Of a DNA stretch of 64,000 nucleotides, positions 36,092 to 44,525 are shown in pieces; within the stretch, counting starts at the first letter, position 1, and the number at the start of each line of letters is the position of its first letter. The notes beneath the pieces are model-generated. The model was not told the origin of the DNA, searched no databases, and saw only the letters and a list, made by a program, of their open reading frames with translations. The translations under genes were made by a program, and so were the position numbers. Source of the stretch: Priestia filamentosa. Its GTDB lineage: Bacteria > Bacillota > Bacilli > Bacillales > Bacillaceae_H. The stretch lies in assembly GCF_900177535.1 (NCBI RefSeq), contig NZ_FXAJ01000001.1:372001-436000 (forward strand). The letters are read 5' to 3'.

Positions 36092-36985
36092 ATGTGGAAT
36101 ACACCTTGTGATTCAAGACGCTTAGAGGAGGCTTTATATGCATTAAACAACCTATACTCTTTCGTCAACATAGAGGTTATTGGGCAGAGCGTGTTAGGAC
36201 AAGATTTATATCATATAACAATAGGAGAAGGAGCACGAAAGGTCCATATGAATGCCTCTATGCACGCGAATGAATGGATTACAACAAATAGCCTTATACT
36301 CTTTTTGTTTCACTATTGTCAAAAGATTGATTGTGATGGAGAAATTGAAAACAAGAAAGCAAGAGAACTTTTTAAAGAGACAACACTTTCTGCTTTTCCG
36401 ATGATTAATCCAGATGGAGTTAACCTCGTTTTGCATGGAGTTAAATGTGCCGATATAGAAAGGGAAAAAGTGCTGTTTATAAATGAAGGAAGTATGGAGT
36501 TTCATCACTGGAAAGCTAATATTAGGGGAATAGACCTGAATAATCAATTCCCAGCAAATTGGGAAATTGAAAAAGAGCGTAAGGAAGCCAAGCGAGCTGC
36601 ACCACGTGATTATCCTGGTGATGTGCCGCTTACAGAACCTGAAGTAAGAGTACTATATACTTTAACAGAGAAGGAAAACTTTGATTCCGTTCTTTCCCTA
36701 CATACACAAGGAGAAGAATTTTATTGGGGCTATATGAACAAAGAACCAAAAATCTCGAAAAAAATGGCGGATGAGTTTGCAAGAGTAAGTAATTACAAAT
36801 CAGTTCAGATGATTGACAGCCATGCAGGGTTTAAAGATTGGTTTATTCATGAGTATAGAAGACCAGGTTTTACAATTGAACTTGGCAAGGGCATTAATCC
36901 ACTTCCTATTTCACATCTTCCTTCTATTTATGATAGATGTTCTAAAATCTTAGTAGCTCAGTTAGCTTTTGATACCAAAGGATAA
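36092..36985 (+). CDS. yqgT: M14 gamma-D-glutamyl-(L)-diamino acid peptidase (YqgT-like)
   Basis: This 297-residue zinc carboxypeptidase-fold enzyme probably cuts the gamma-D-Glu to diaminopimelate bond of peptidoglycan peptides. Zinc ligands are visible in MHANEWITT (HxxE near residue 58) and VLSLHTQGEEFYWG (His near 204); the catalytic glutamate is in FTIELGKG (near 270). The substrate-binding region RGIDLNNQFPANW is present. There is no signal peptide and no LysM domain, so it may act on recycled cytosolic peptides. The ATG at 36092 is preceded by GAGGGGGGAT. Confidence 0.86.
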   Translation: MWNTPCDSRRLEEALYALNNLYSFVNIEVIGQSVLGQDLYHITIGEGARKVHMNASMHANEWITTNSLILFLFHYCQKIDCDGEIENKKARELFKETTLSAFPMINPDGVNLVLHGVKCADIEREKVLFINEGSMEFHHWKANIRGIDLNNQFPANWEIEKERKEAKRAAPRDYPGDVPLTEPEVRVLYTLTEKENFDSVLSLHTQGEEFYWGYMNKEPKISKKMADEFARVSNYKSVQMIDSHAGFKDWFIHEYRRPGFTIELGKGINPLPISHLPSIYDRCSKILVAQLAFDTKG

Positions 36986-36992
36986 AATAAAA

Positions 36993-37019
36993 AGGATCCG
37001 CTTATATTTAAGCGATCCT
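36993..37019. terminator. Hairpin between yqgT and the transporter remnant
   Basis: AGGAT-C-CGCTTA pairs with TAAGCG-ATCCT with one bulged base. On the minus strand it is followed by TTTTTATTTTA, so it best terminates the minus-strand pseudogene and may also serve yqgT. Confidence 0.75.
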
Positions 37020-37037
37020 CTTGCTTTTACAAGCTGA

Positions 37038-37370
37038 TTAGCTTGCTTTTTTCTTAATTGCTTTCTCTTCTTCAAGTTCTTCTCGCAATGCTTTAATAAG
37101 TGCCCAGCACATAAAGAGTAGAACAAAAATAAATGGAAAGGCTGAAACGAGCGAAGCCGTTTGGAGAACATTTAGAGCATTTTCCCCACCAGCTAAAAGC
37201 AGAACTGCTGCTGATGCAGCTTGAACAATTCCTCATGTTACTTTAATTTTAACAGGTGGATCCAAGTTTCCTCGCTCACTTAACATACCTAGTACGAAAC
37301 TAGATGTATCTGCCAATGTAATATAATAAATTAATACAACATATCTATTGTTGCCCCTTCCTTTATTCAG
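37038..37370 (-). pseudogene. Remnant of a BCCT (betaine/choline/carnitine) transporter
   Basis: Read on the minus strand, the last 100 or so codons of a BCCT-family transporter are recognisable: LADTSSFVLGMLSERG, then NLDPPVKIKVT, an in-frame TGA where the family has tryptophan (KxxWG), then GIVQAASAAVLLLAGG, a last membrane segment and a charged KALREELEEEKAIKKKAS tail ending at the stop 37038-37040. Everything upstream of about 37340-37370 (the first ten or so membrane segments) is gone. This is a decayed osmoprotectant uptake gene; its old terminator survives. Confidence 0.85.
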
Positions 37371-37779
37371 TTTTTAGAAAATGGTATTAAAGGGGGGGTG
37401 AAGAGATGAACTTTTTTCGAAAAAAGTTATAAACTGTGTTATTTAGATACAAAAAAGTTATGTAAAAGAATTTATGAAGAATAATTTAAGGAATGTAAAA
37501 ATTATAAATGGAAGATACATTTTTTGTTGAAATTGAATGTAGTAATTGGGCTCTAAAAAGGTGAAAAAGGGATATTATCTTATCGAAAAATATTTTTTAA
37601 AAATGCACGCAGTATAAATATATGGGCATTATTAACTGTAAAAGCAGAAATATCTATTCTAAAATATTAAAAGAGATAATTTAACATTTTTGATTTTTAA
37701 AATATAGTTGAAATCACCCATTACACGTAGGATAATTCAAGTTAGAATAGAATAAGTTTGAGAAAAAGTGGGTGAGTTG
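37371..37779. other. Very AT-rich intergenic region with a 20-bp palindrome
   Basis: There is no long gene here. A strong ribosome-binding-like GGGGGGG (37392-37398) precedes an eight-codon frame MNFFRKKL (37406-37432). A perfect 20-bp palindrome (AACTTTTTTC and its complement) covers 37409-37428 inside that frame. The rest is A/T tracts with no clear promoter. Confidence 0.55.
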
Positions 37780-38856
37780 ATGAGGAAGAATGTGTTTGTT
37801 TTATTGTTGATTTTTGTAGTCCTAACAGGGTGTCAAGCTCATCAACCTAACTCGAAAATTAGAGAAGGAACCAAAGAGAATCATACAATTGATGATATTA
37901 AGTCTCTTCATACACAAGATTCTACAGCAATTGGAGATTGGTATGATAAGCATCATGTTTTAGTTATAGATAAAAAAGACAAGAAATATGAAGTGAATCG
38001 GTATAATTTATACTCAGGAAAGAGCTCTTCTTTTTTTAAAACGAGCAATCAAGTGATGTCAATAAAGAGAAGTCCTGATAGTAAAATGTTTCTCTTGCAA
38101 ACTTCTTTATCAGAAGAGAAAATTGAACTTTCTTTTTTAAATAGAAAAGGAGAGTTGCAAAAAAGGTTTTCGTTTCCAGCTTATGAAGTTGAATATAATT
38201 GGAATTCCTTTGATGAAAATCGCATCGTTGTTACAACGTTTTCAAAAGATTGGAGCTTTGATGTTTACGCTCTTAATATTGAGACGGGGGAGAAGAAACA
38301 CCTTTCTACAGATCAGCCATTTGTTCAATGGGTGAGTAAAACAAATATTGCTTATTTGGATAACAAGGATTTAATGAACAATGAAGCGCCCCTCGTGAAA
38401 GAAAACATTGAAACAAATAAAAAGAATGACCTATCAAAAAAAGGCCTTATGTTTTCGAATGACCAAAAATATTTACTTGTCCTGCATTACGATCGGAATC
38501 AAGAAGGATATGGAATTTATACTTTTTATGATATGAAAAAGCAAAAGGTGAGGGAATTTCAAGTTCCTCTTCTTTCAGATTACTCTGGATGGAGTGTACC
38601 GTACTATGGATGGGATTCTCATCAACATGTGTTTTATACATATAAGCCAAAGTACAGTACAAATAAAGCTTCTTACAATGAGGAATTTACGCTTACAGGC
38701 TTTTCATTAGAAACGGGGCAAGAAAACAAAATTGCGTTGTTAACGGAAGAGAAGCCAATAAGGGTTTCTCCAGACGGTAAATATGCTTTACTTGGTTTGA
38801 ATGGAAAGAAAATAGTGGATTTAAGGACAGGGGAAACTAAATCATTGATAAAATAA
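37780..38856 (+). CDS. yqgU: Lipoprotein YqgU (beta-propeller-like)
   Basis: This 358-residue predicted lipoprotein has a signal peptide with lipobox LTGC (Cys near residue 18). The mature part has repeated blades of the WD/TolB-like kind: SPDSKMFLL, SNDQKYLLVL and SPDGKYALLG, each with S-x-D-x-K followed by hydrophobic residues. It corresponds by place and type to B. subtilis YqgU; the function is unknown. The ATG at 37780 follows GGTGAG; a GTG 12 nt earlier is in frame. Confidence 0.8.
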   Translation: MRKNVFVLLLIFVVLTGCQAHQPNSKIREGTKENHTIDDIKSLHTQDSTAIGDWYDKHHVLVIDKKDKKYEVNRYNLYSGKSSSFFKTSNQVMSIKRSPDSKMFLLQTSLSEEKIELSFLNRKGELQKRFSFPAYEVEYNWNSFDENRIVVTTFSKDWSFDVYALNIETGEKKHLSTDQPFVQWVSKTNIAYLDNKDLMNNEAPLVKENIETNKKNDLSKKGLMFSNDQKYLLVLHYDRNQEGYGIYTFYDMKKQKVREFQVPLLSDYSGWSVPYYGWDSHQHVFYTYKPKYSTNKASYNEEFTLTGFSLETGQENKIALLTEEKPIRVSPDGKYALLGLNGKKIVDLRTGETKSLIK

Positions 38857-38864
38857 TAGCATGT

Positions 38865-38904
38865 AAAAAGGGCTTTTGAGTAATATTACTCAAAAGCCCT
38901 TTTT
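38865..38904. terminator. Bidirectional terminator between yqgU and yqgW
   Basis: A perfect 40-nt inverted repeat (AAAAAGGGCTTTTGAGTAAT and its complement) with T runs on both strands lies between convergent genes. Confidence 0.94.
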
Positions 38905-38911
38905 GTGTATG

Positions 38912-39085
38912 TTAATGTCCGCCTGGATAACCATTTCCGATGATTGTCATAACTGTAAAAAATCCGAATACAGCAAAAGTCGCTAAAGCAAAACCAAATC
39001 CTAAAAAGTTTTTGTTTTTAAGCGCTGAAATCGTGCCAAATATCGCTAAAAGTGCAACTAGACCAAAAATAATAACTGTACCCAT
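38912..39085 (-). CDS. yqgW: Small membrane protein YqgW (DUF2759)
   Basis: This 57-residue protein is encoded on the minus strand (MGTVIIFGLVALLAIFGTIS...). It has two hydrophobic segments (about 2-19 and 27-46) with the short basic turn KNKN between and a GNGYPGGH C-terminus, the DUF2759/YqgW pattern. AAAAGGGGG precedes the ATG. It lies between yqgU and yqgX as in B. subtilis. The function is unknown. Confidence 0.82.
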   Translation of the reverse strand: MGTVIIFGLVALLAIFGTISALKNKNFLGFGFALATFAVFGFFTVMTIIGNGYPGGH

Positions 39086-39240
39086 TGATTTCCCCCTTTT
39101 CCCCAGTTACTTAATACTATTCACTTGCTAGGTTAAAATATCCGATGTACCATAAATAGTGTACACACTTAAGTTTATTTTATAGCTTTTCTAAATATTT
39201 GTCGAGGTAAAAAATCTGAAAATAAGAGGTGTTAAAGGAA

Positions 39241-39879
39241 ATGTTGAAGCATTATAAAAGGTCACTAGGTCCTGTTGGAACGAACTGCTATGTTGTAGCA
39301 AACGAGAAAAAAGAATGTCTAATTTTTGATCCAAGTGCAGAAGGCCACAAAATTATGGCACTTATTAAAGAAAAAGGTTTAAAACCACAAGCTATTTTAT
39401 TAACTCATGCTCATTTTGATCATATTGGAGCCCTTGATGAAGTAAGAGATCGCTTTGATGTGCCTGTTTATCTCCACAAAAAAGAGAAAGATTGGCTTGG
39501 AGACCCATCAAAAAATGCTTCTGCTTCTTTCCCATTAGGTCCTGTTACAGCTAAAGAAGCAACAAACTTTTGGGATGTAGAGGGAGAGAAAACGATTGGC
39601 AGCTTCTCATTTTCTGTGCTTGAGACCCCAGGGCACACGCCAGGAAGTGTCTCTTATGTTTTCAAAGAAGATGATTTTGTTATCTCAGGTGACGTTCTAT
39701 TTGCTGGTAGCATTGGAAGAACTGATTTGCCAGGTGGAAATCACGAAGAGCTGCTAGAGAGCATTCATAAAAAAATGCTTACTCTAGGAGAAACAATGCT
39801 TGTTTTATCAGGTCATGGTGAAGAAACCACAATTGAAAGAGAAATGGACAACAACCCATTTCTGAATGGCTTCATGTAA
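39241..39879 (+). CDS. yqgX: Metallo-beta-lactamase-fold hydrolase YqgX
   Basis: This 212-residue glyoxalase II-like MBL-fold hydrolase carries the metal-binding set LTHAHFDHIG (near residue 56), ETPGHTPGSVSY (near 130), SGDVLF (near 152) and the final SGHG (near 192). Related enzymes cut thioesters such as those of bacillithiol or glutathione; the true substrate is unknown. The ATG at 39241 is used, with AGAGGTG 9 nt upstream; a GTG at 39229 is in frame. Confidence 0.87.
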   Translation: MLKHYKRSLGPVGTNCYVVANEKKECLIFDPSAEGHKIMALIKEKGLKPQAILLTHAHFDHIGALDEVRDRFDVPVYLHKKEKDWLGDPSKNASASFPLGPVTAKEATNFWDVEGEKTIGSFSFSVLETPGHTPGSVSYVFKEDDFVISGDVLFAGSIGRTDLPGGNHEELLESIHKKMLTLGETMLVLSGHGEETTIEREMDNNPFLNGFM

Positions 39880-39881
39880 AT

Positions 39882-39917
39882 AAAAAGCAGTGCTAACAAT
39901 AGCACTGCTTTTTATTT
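39882..39917. terminator. Bidirectional terminator between yqgX and yqgY
   Basis: A 13-bp stem AAAAAGCAGTGCT / AGCACTGCTTTTT with a 6-nt loop and T residues. Confidence 0.92.
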
Positions 39918-39939
39918 TTAATTTGGAAGCGCTATCTGA

Positions 39940-40176
39940 TTATCCTCCAGGAGTCATCATAAATGTCGTCCAATATGTGAATCCAGCAAAGAAAACGGTT
40001 AGATACGCTCCAAAAACATAGATGTACATTCGCTCTGAAAGTTTTAAATAGCTTAATAGCACAAAAAAGCCTGTTTGACCTAGAAACAACAGTGACGTTG
40101 TTGGCATATGGCCGAGATAGAACATAACTGCGAAAAGTCCCGTCCAAAAGCCAAGAACTCGATACATACGATCCAT
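39940..40176 (-). CDS. yqgY: DUF2626 family membrane protein YqgY
   Basis: This 78-residue protein has two or three hydrophobic segments (MDRMYRVLGFWTGLFAVMFYLG, then LLFLGQTGFFVLLSYL and YVFGAYLTVFFAGFTYW) and a conserved YWTTFMMTPGG end. It matches YqgY/DUF2626 in size and place. The ATG at 40176 follows AAGGGGAGGGAT on the minus strand. The function is unknown. Confidence 0.85.
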   Translation of the reverse strand: MDRMYRVLGFWTGLFAVMFYLGHMPTTSLLFLGQTGFFVLLSYLKLSERMYIYVFGAYLTVFFAGFTYWTTFMMTPGG

Positions 40177-40268
40177 ACGTATCCCTCCCCTTTGGCTCAC
40201 TATAAAACCTTTTCTTTTTTATTATAATGTGAAAATCAGGAAAAAGTAAATGAGGTTTAAGTTAATCA

Positions 40269-40973
40269 CTAAAAAAGCTTTTCTACACTATATGTACAAA
40301 TACCTGCTTCTAAACCAACTGTTTTATTAGAGTCTGAAAAAGTAGCATTTTTAAAAAAGTAATATATCATTCCTTGGACGAAAGAACGATGAATGCAGCG
40401 CGTTAATTCTTCATTTTGAGGAACAATGGTTTGAAAGGGACAACGCGAAATATGCAGAGAAATGGAGCTATAATCAGGTGAGCCTTGAATAGACAAGCGC
40501 ATACCAATCTTTTCGGCAGCTTCTTTTATAAGAAAAATTTTATCTTTTCCGTATTTTATAGGTTTAGAAGTAGCGTTTTGATGGTAATAATCTTTAATAT
40601 AGGCTATCCCCATTTTAATAGCGGTTTTGTAAAGAGCTTCTTTTCCTTCTTCTCCAAATGTAGATATTGTACAGAGAAGTAAATTAGAAAGAAGCTGATA
40701 AACATCATAGGAGAATGTAAGCTGGGTAAGATGATCAGAAAGCTTATACAGAAGACGGGGACGTCCTCCTTTTCCGGTTTTATGAGCTTCTGAGATTATG
40801 AGATTGCTATCCTCAAGTTTTGTGAGATGGCTTCTGGCTACATTGGGGTGAATATGAAATTTCTCGGAAACTTCTTGAGCGGTAATAGGCATCTCAGTTG
40901 TTTTTAAGTGATTATAAATATTAAAACGTGTTGGATCACCGAGAATGCTCGATAGTTTTAATACTTCCTCCAT
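40269..40973 (-). CDS. ArsR/SufR-like winged-helix regulator
   Basis: This 234-residue transcription regulator has an N-terminal ArsR-type winged helix (about 1-85; LSSILGDPTRFNIYNHL, then HPNVARSHLTKLEDSNLI and the wing GKGGRPRLLYKLS) and a C-terminal sensor-like domain. Three cysteines in the C-terminal part (CPFQ, RCIH, GICTY) are 15 and 33 residues apart, close to the three cluster-binding cysteines of SufR (about 13 and 28 apart), so an Fe-S or metal sensor is possible. The ATG at 40973 has AGGAGG 9 nt upstream. It is divergent from mgsR and absent from this place in B. subtilis. The target genes are unknown. Confidence 0.72.
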   Translation of the reverse strand: MEEVLKLSSILGDPTRFNIYNHLKTTEMPITAQEVSEKFHIHPNVARSHLTKLEDSNLIISEAHKTGKGGRPRLLYKLSDHLTQLTFSYDVYQLLSNLLLCTISTFGEEGKEALYKTAIKMGIAYIKDYYHQNATSKPIKYGKDKIFLIKEAAEKIGMRLSIQGSPDYSSISLHISRCPFQTIVPQNEELTRCIHRSFVQGMIYYFFKNATFSDSNKTVGLEAGICTYSVEKLF

Positions 40974-41069
40974 TGAAATCAACCTCCTAATTCAAAAGAT
41001 AGCTACATTATAGTTCATTTGTCCTATTTTTGGAATATGCAATATAGTAAATTAAAACTCTTTTAAAAC

Positions 41070-41085
41070 AGCCTTAAAAAAGGCT
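41070..41085. promoter_or_regulatory. Inverted repeat between the regulator and mgsR
   Basis: AGCCTT-AAAA-AAGGCT is a perfect 6-bp repeat flanked on both sides by TAAAAC. It lies midway between divergent genes and is not followed by a T run on the plus strand, so an operator is as likely as a terminator. Confidence 0.4.
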
Positions 41086-41164
41086 TAAAACAAGGTAACT
41101 ATGCGTTATGCCAATATTATACAAATAGATAAGAGAATAAATATAATAAAGGGAGAGAATTACA

Positions 41165-41545
41165 ATGGAAAACATTCGTTTCTACACATACCCAAGCTGT
41201 ACGTCTTGTCGTAAAACAAAAAAATGGCTAAAAGGAGAAGGAGTTCTTTTTAGCGAACGTCATCTCTTTCGTGAAACACCTACATATGAGGAGCTCATTA
41301 ACCTTCTGCGTTTAACAACAGACGGAATTGATGAAATTTTAGCGAAACGCAGTCAAGAATTTAAGAAGTTAGATATCAATATTGAAGAACTTTCACTATC
41401 AGAAGCTGTAGATTTGCTGATTGAACATCCAAGATTGCTAAGAAGACCAATTTTAACAGATGGGCAAAAGCTGGTAATTGGCTATAATGAGTCAGCACTT
41501 AAAAATCTTGTGAAAAAGAAAGCCAAAAAAGTTCTTTCAGCATAG
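41165..41545 (+). CDS. mgsR: Spx/MgsR family regulator
   Basis: This 126-residue ArsC/Spx-fold protein has a CxxC redox switch (SCTSCRK, Cys12 and Cys15). It agrees with B. subtilis MgsR (YqgZ), which acts through RNA polymerase to control part of the general stress regulon. The conserved RRPILTDG (near residue 97) is present. It is divergent from the ArsR/SufR-like regulator and upstream of comG, as in B. subtilis. Paralogous Spx cannot be fully excluded but the position argues for MgsR. Confidence 0.83.
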   Translation: MENIRFYTYPSCTSCRKTKKWLKGEGVLFSERHLFRETPTYEELINLLRLTTDGIDEILAKRSQEFKKLDINIEELSLSEAVDLLIEHPRLLRRPILTDGQKLVIGYNESALKNLVKKKAKKVLSA

Positions 41546-41659
41546 AAATCTTTTTTGTTAAGTTATGACTGGGCAGTTTTTTGTAGAAAAATAAAAAATA
41601 AAGAAGGAATTTTGAAAAACGTGGCGAAATTTCTGTTTGTACAAAAATGATAGAAAGGT

Positions 41660-42736
41660 GTGACAGAAATTTTGCTTTCCTCAATTGAAAAGCTTGCTGA
41701 AAGTTTAGTTGAAAAAGCTTGCTTGCACAGAGTATCAGATATTCACCTTATTCCTCGTGAACTTGATGCTCTTATCCAGCTCAGGCTAGATCAAGAGCTT
41801 TTTCAACATGTGGTTTTGAAAAGAGAGATATTTCAACGGTTACTTGCTCATTTTAAATTTTTAGGAGGTATGGATATTGGTGAGAAAAGAAAGCCTCAAA
41901 GTGGCTCTCTTATGATGCAAGTAGAAAACCAACGTGTTTATCTTCGACTTTCAACATTACCTACTGTTTTTGATGAAAGCCTCGTTATTCGCGTGCTCCC
42001 TCAAGATAACATGACATCTACTCATTTTCTTTCACTTTTCCCCCATTCCACAAGAAAACTTCTTGCCCTTTTACAACATTCTCATGGATTGTTAATTTTC
42101 ACTGGTCCAACAGGTTCGGGTAAAACGACTACATTATATACACTTCTCCAGCAAGCTAAAACCCTCATTAATCGAAATATCATTACTCTTGAAGATCCCG
42201 TAGAGAAGCAATACGACGGTGTTTTGCAAGTTCAAGTAAATGAACGGGCGGGCATCACATATGAAAAAGGACTGCGTGCAATTTTAAGGCATGATCCTGA
42301 TATTATTATGGTCGGAGAAATTCGAGATGATGAAACAGCAAAAATTGCAGTTCGCGCTGCTTTGACAGGGCATCTAGTACTTACGACAATGCATACGCGA
42401 GATACAAAAGGAGCTATATACAGATTGCTGGAATTTGGGGTTCCATATCAGGAAGTATATCAAACACTTATTGGGGTAGTAGCACAGCGCCTCGTTCAAA
42501 TTCGCTGTCCGTATTGTGAGGAAAAGTGTGTGCCGCTTTGCAAAATAATGCGAAAACAAAGACAGGCAGGCATCTATGAATTTTTATACGGAAAAGTACT
42601 AAAGGAAGTTCTCCAAGAGGCGAACGGAAAGCAAAAAGTCTATTCATATCCAAAACTCAAAGATATGGTGTGTCGAGGCGTTACTTTTGGATACCTTTAT
42701 CCATCAATATTGGAAAGCTGGAAAGCATATGAGTAA
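41660..42736 (+). CDS. comGA: Competence pseudopilus ATPase ComGA
   Basis: This 358-residue GspE/PilB-type secretion ATPase powers assembly of the competence pseudopilus used in DNA uptake. Walker A GPTGSGKTTTLY (near residue 150), the Asp box, Walker B DPDIIMVGEIRDDE (near 212) and the His box TMHTRD are visible, then a CxxC pair (CPYCEEKC). The start is GTG at 41660 behind AGAAAGG. It overlaps comGB by 8 nt. The whole comGA-GG set is intact, which suggests natural competence machinery. Confidence 0.94.
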   Translation: MTEILLSSIEKLAESLVEKACLHRVSDIHLIPRELDALIQLRLDQELFQHVVLKREIFQRLLAHFKFLGGMDIGEKRKPQSGSLMMQVENQRVYLRLSTLPTVFDESLVIRVLPQDNMTSTHFLSLFPHSTRKLLALLQHSHGLLIFTGPTGSGKTTTLYTLLQQAKTLINRNIITLEDPVEKQYDGVLQVQVNERAGITYEKGLRAILRHDPDIIMVGEIRDDETAKIAVRAALTGHLVLTTMHTRDTKGAIYRLLEFGVPYQEVYQTLIGVVAQRLVQIRCPYCEEKCVPLCKIMRKQRQAGIYEFLYGKVLKEVLQEANGKQKVYSYPKLKDMVCRGVTFGYLYPSILESWKAYE

Positions 42737-43769
42737 AAAAACAAAACAAAAGAAGCCGTTGCGTGAACAGGCTCAGCTATTAACAAGGCTAGCGAGTTTA
42801 TTAGAAAAAGGCTATACGATGTCTCAAGCACTAGAATTTCTTAGACTTCAAGGAGATAAAAAGCTTGGAACTGAAATTAGAAGTTGCTTAACAGCTTTGA
42901 AAAAGGGCCGTCCTCTTCATGAAGCATTCCAGTTCTACGAGCTCAATAAAGAAGCGCTTGTTTACCTTTATTTTGCAGAACAGCATGGGGACATTAGTTT
43001 TGCTTTAAAAGAAAGTGGACGACTTACAAATGAAAAAGCACAGCAGCTTATTAAAATTCGCAAAGTTATTCAATATCCCCTTTTATTATTTTTGTTCTTA
43101 ATTGGCTTATTTATGACAATGTCATTCGTATTAATTCCTCAATTTTCTTCACTTTACAGCTCCATGAATGAGAAACCTTCTTTTTTCCTTCTTACCTTTT
43201 TCTTTCTAGCAAATCATTTTCCACTCCTTTTCCTAACTTTTATCATCATAATGATAGGTATCCTCTTTTACTGTAGAGCATATTTAAAAAGATTATCTCC
43301 AGCTCAGAGGGTAAGGTTTTTATCATGCTTGCCAATCTTTGGACCTCTTTATAAAGGTTTTTGTTCTTACTCCTTATCAGCTCATTTAGGCAATCTTTTG
43401 AAAGGAGGGTTGTCTATTAACGAAAGTTTACAAGCATTTTGTAGGCAAAAACATTCACCATTTTTTCAAGGAGAAGGAAAACGATTGAAGCTTGCTCTAA
43501 CAAGAGGAAGACGACTTCCAGAAATTATTGCAGAAGTTTCGTATTATGAATTAGAATTGTCGCAAATCATTTCGCATGGCCAGTCAAATGGTAACTTAGC
43601 ACAGGAGCTTTGTGACTATAGTGCACTTGTGATTGAGAAATTAGAAGGGAAAATAACAAAAATAATTAGCATTTTACAACCTCTTTTGTTTTCTCTAATC
43701 GGGTTAACCGTTCTTTGTTTATATTTGGCGATTATGATTCCTATGTTTCAAGCAATGTCCAGTTTATAA
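42729..43769 (+). CDS. comGB: Competence pseudopilus membrane protein ComGB
   Basis: This 346-residue GspF/PilC-type platform protein has three membrane segments (about 130-155, 168-190 and 320-345) and two T2SSF repeats (LTRLASLLEKGYTMSQALEFL; SAHLGNLLKGGLSINESLQAF). The ATG at 42729 lies inside the end of comGA; longer upstream frames are not supported by a binding site. Confidence 0.93.
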   Translation: MSKKTKQKKPLREQAQLLTRLASLLEKGYTMSQALEFLRLQGDKKLGTEIRSCLTALKKGRPLHEAFQFYELNKEALVYLYFAEQHGDISFALKESGRLTNEKAQQLIKIRKVIQYPLLLFLFLIGLFMTMSFVLIPQFSSLYSSMNEKPSFFLLTFFFLANHFPLLFLTFIIIMIGILFYCRAYLKRLSPAQRVRFLSCLPIFGPLYKGFCSYSLSAHLGNLLKGGLSINESLQAFCRQKHSPFFQGEGKRLKLALTRGRRLPEIIAEVSYYELELSQIISHGQSNGNLAQELCDYSALVIEKLEGKITKIISILQPLLFSLIGLTVLCLYLAIMIPMFQAMSSL

Positions 43770-43783
43770 GGAGGTAAAAGTAC

Positions 43784-44089
43784 ATGATAAGGAATGAAAA
43801 AGGCTTTACCTTAATTGAAATGCTTATTGTGATGCTAGTTATTACGGTTTTACTTCTTATTATGATTCCGAATATTGTTAGTCATAATAAAGCAATCCGA
43901 AATAAAGGGTGTGAGGCTTTTCTTAATACTGTTGAAGCCCAAGCCCAAGTATATGAAATTGAAAAAGGAAAGAAACCAACGATGAATGAACTTATTGAAG
44001 GAGGATATTTGAAGGAAGCTAAATGTCCTAACGGAACAGAAATTACAATAAATGCTGATGGAAAAGCAAGTGAAGTTAGTGGGGGATAA
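43784..44089 (+). CDS. comGC: Major competence pseudopilin ComGC
   Basis: This 101-residue type IV pilin-like protein has a prepilin signal NEKGFTLIEM (cleavage after Gly7, Phe as mature residue 1, Glu5) and a hydrophobic helix to about residue 30. It has two cysteines (Cys43 and Cys77) that may form the disulfide known in this family. AAGGAGG precedes the ATG. It is the main pseudopilus subunit. Confidence 0.94.
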   Translation: MIRNEKGFTLIEMLIVMLVITVLLLIMIPNIVSHNKAIRNKGCEAFLNTVEAQAQVYEIEKGKKPTMNELIEGGYLKEAKCPNGTEITINADGKASEVSGG

Positions 44090-44525
44090 GAACAAAAAGA
44101 TTGAAAGAGGATTCACGCTCCTTGAAACAGTTATTGTATTATTAATGCTTCACATTGTGATTGTCATTTTTGTTTTTTCGTTTCACCATCTTATCAAGAC
44201 TTATAATGAGCAAGCGTTTTTTGACAGATTTCAAAAAGATGTTCTCTATGCACAACAGCTTGCTATTCATCGTCAAACACCAACAGCCATTAAATTTTCC
44301 CCTGAAGATCACAAATATCAAATAACCGCTCAAGGCAAAGTCATTTCTCAAACTTTTTATCATAAAGACGTTAACATCTCCTTCAAAACACTGAGGCCAC
44401 CAATTACATTTGCTACAACTGGAAATATTAGTAGACCTGGTACTCTTCATGTTACTTTTCAAAAGAAAGTATATGCAGTGGTATTTCTACTTGGGAGAGG
44501 CAGGATGTATATTAATGAAGTATGA
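44079..44525 (+). CDS. comGD: Minor pseudopilin ComGD
   Basis: This roughly 148-residue minor pseudopilin has a prepilin motif ERGFTLLET and a hydrophobic helix. The frame is open from 44052; the GTG at 44079 is a tentative start that gives about ten residues before the cleavage site, with the comGC stop overlapped by 11 nt. An earlier GTG (44070) or ATG (44058) is possible. It shows the usual T2SS minor-pilin pattern and is part of the comG operon. Confidence 0.85.
   Translation: MGDKNKKIERGFTLLETVIVLLMLHIVIVIFVFSFHHLIKTYNEQAFFDRFQKDVLYAQQLAIHRQTPTAIKFSPEDHKYQITAQGKVISQTFYHKDVNISFKTLRPPITFATTGNISRPGTLHVTFQKKVYAVVFLLGRGRMYINEV

Noticed and set aside
41086-41115. Sigma-B type promoter for mgsR
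   Set aside because: GCTTAA and GCGTTA with a 14-bp gap match the sigma-B consensus poorly; not listed as a promoter.
41600-41639. Possible ComK box before comGA
   Set aside because: AT-rich AAAnnnnnTTT-like elements exist (41600 and 41627), but their spacing does not match the known 8, 18 or 31 bp gaps and both are imperfect. A motif scan would be needed.
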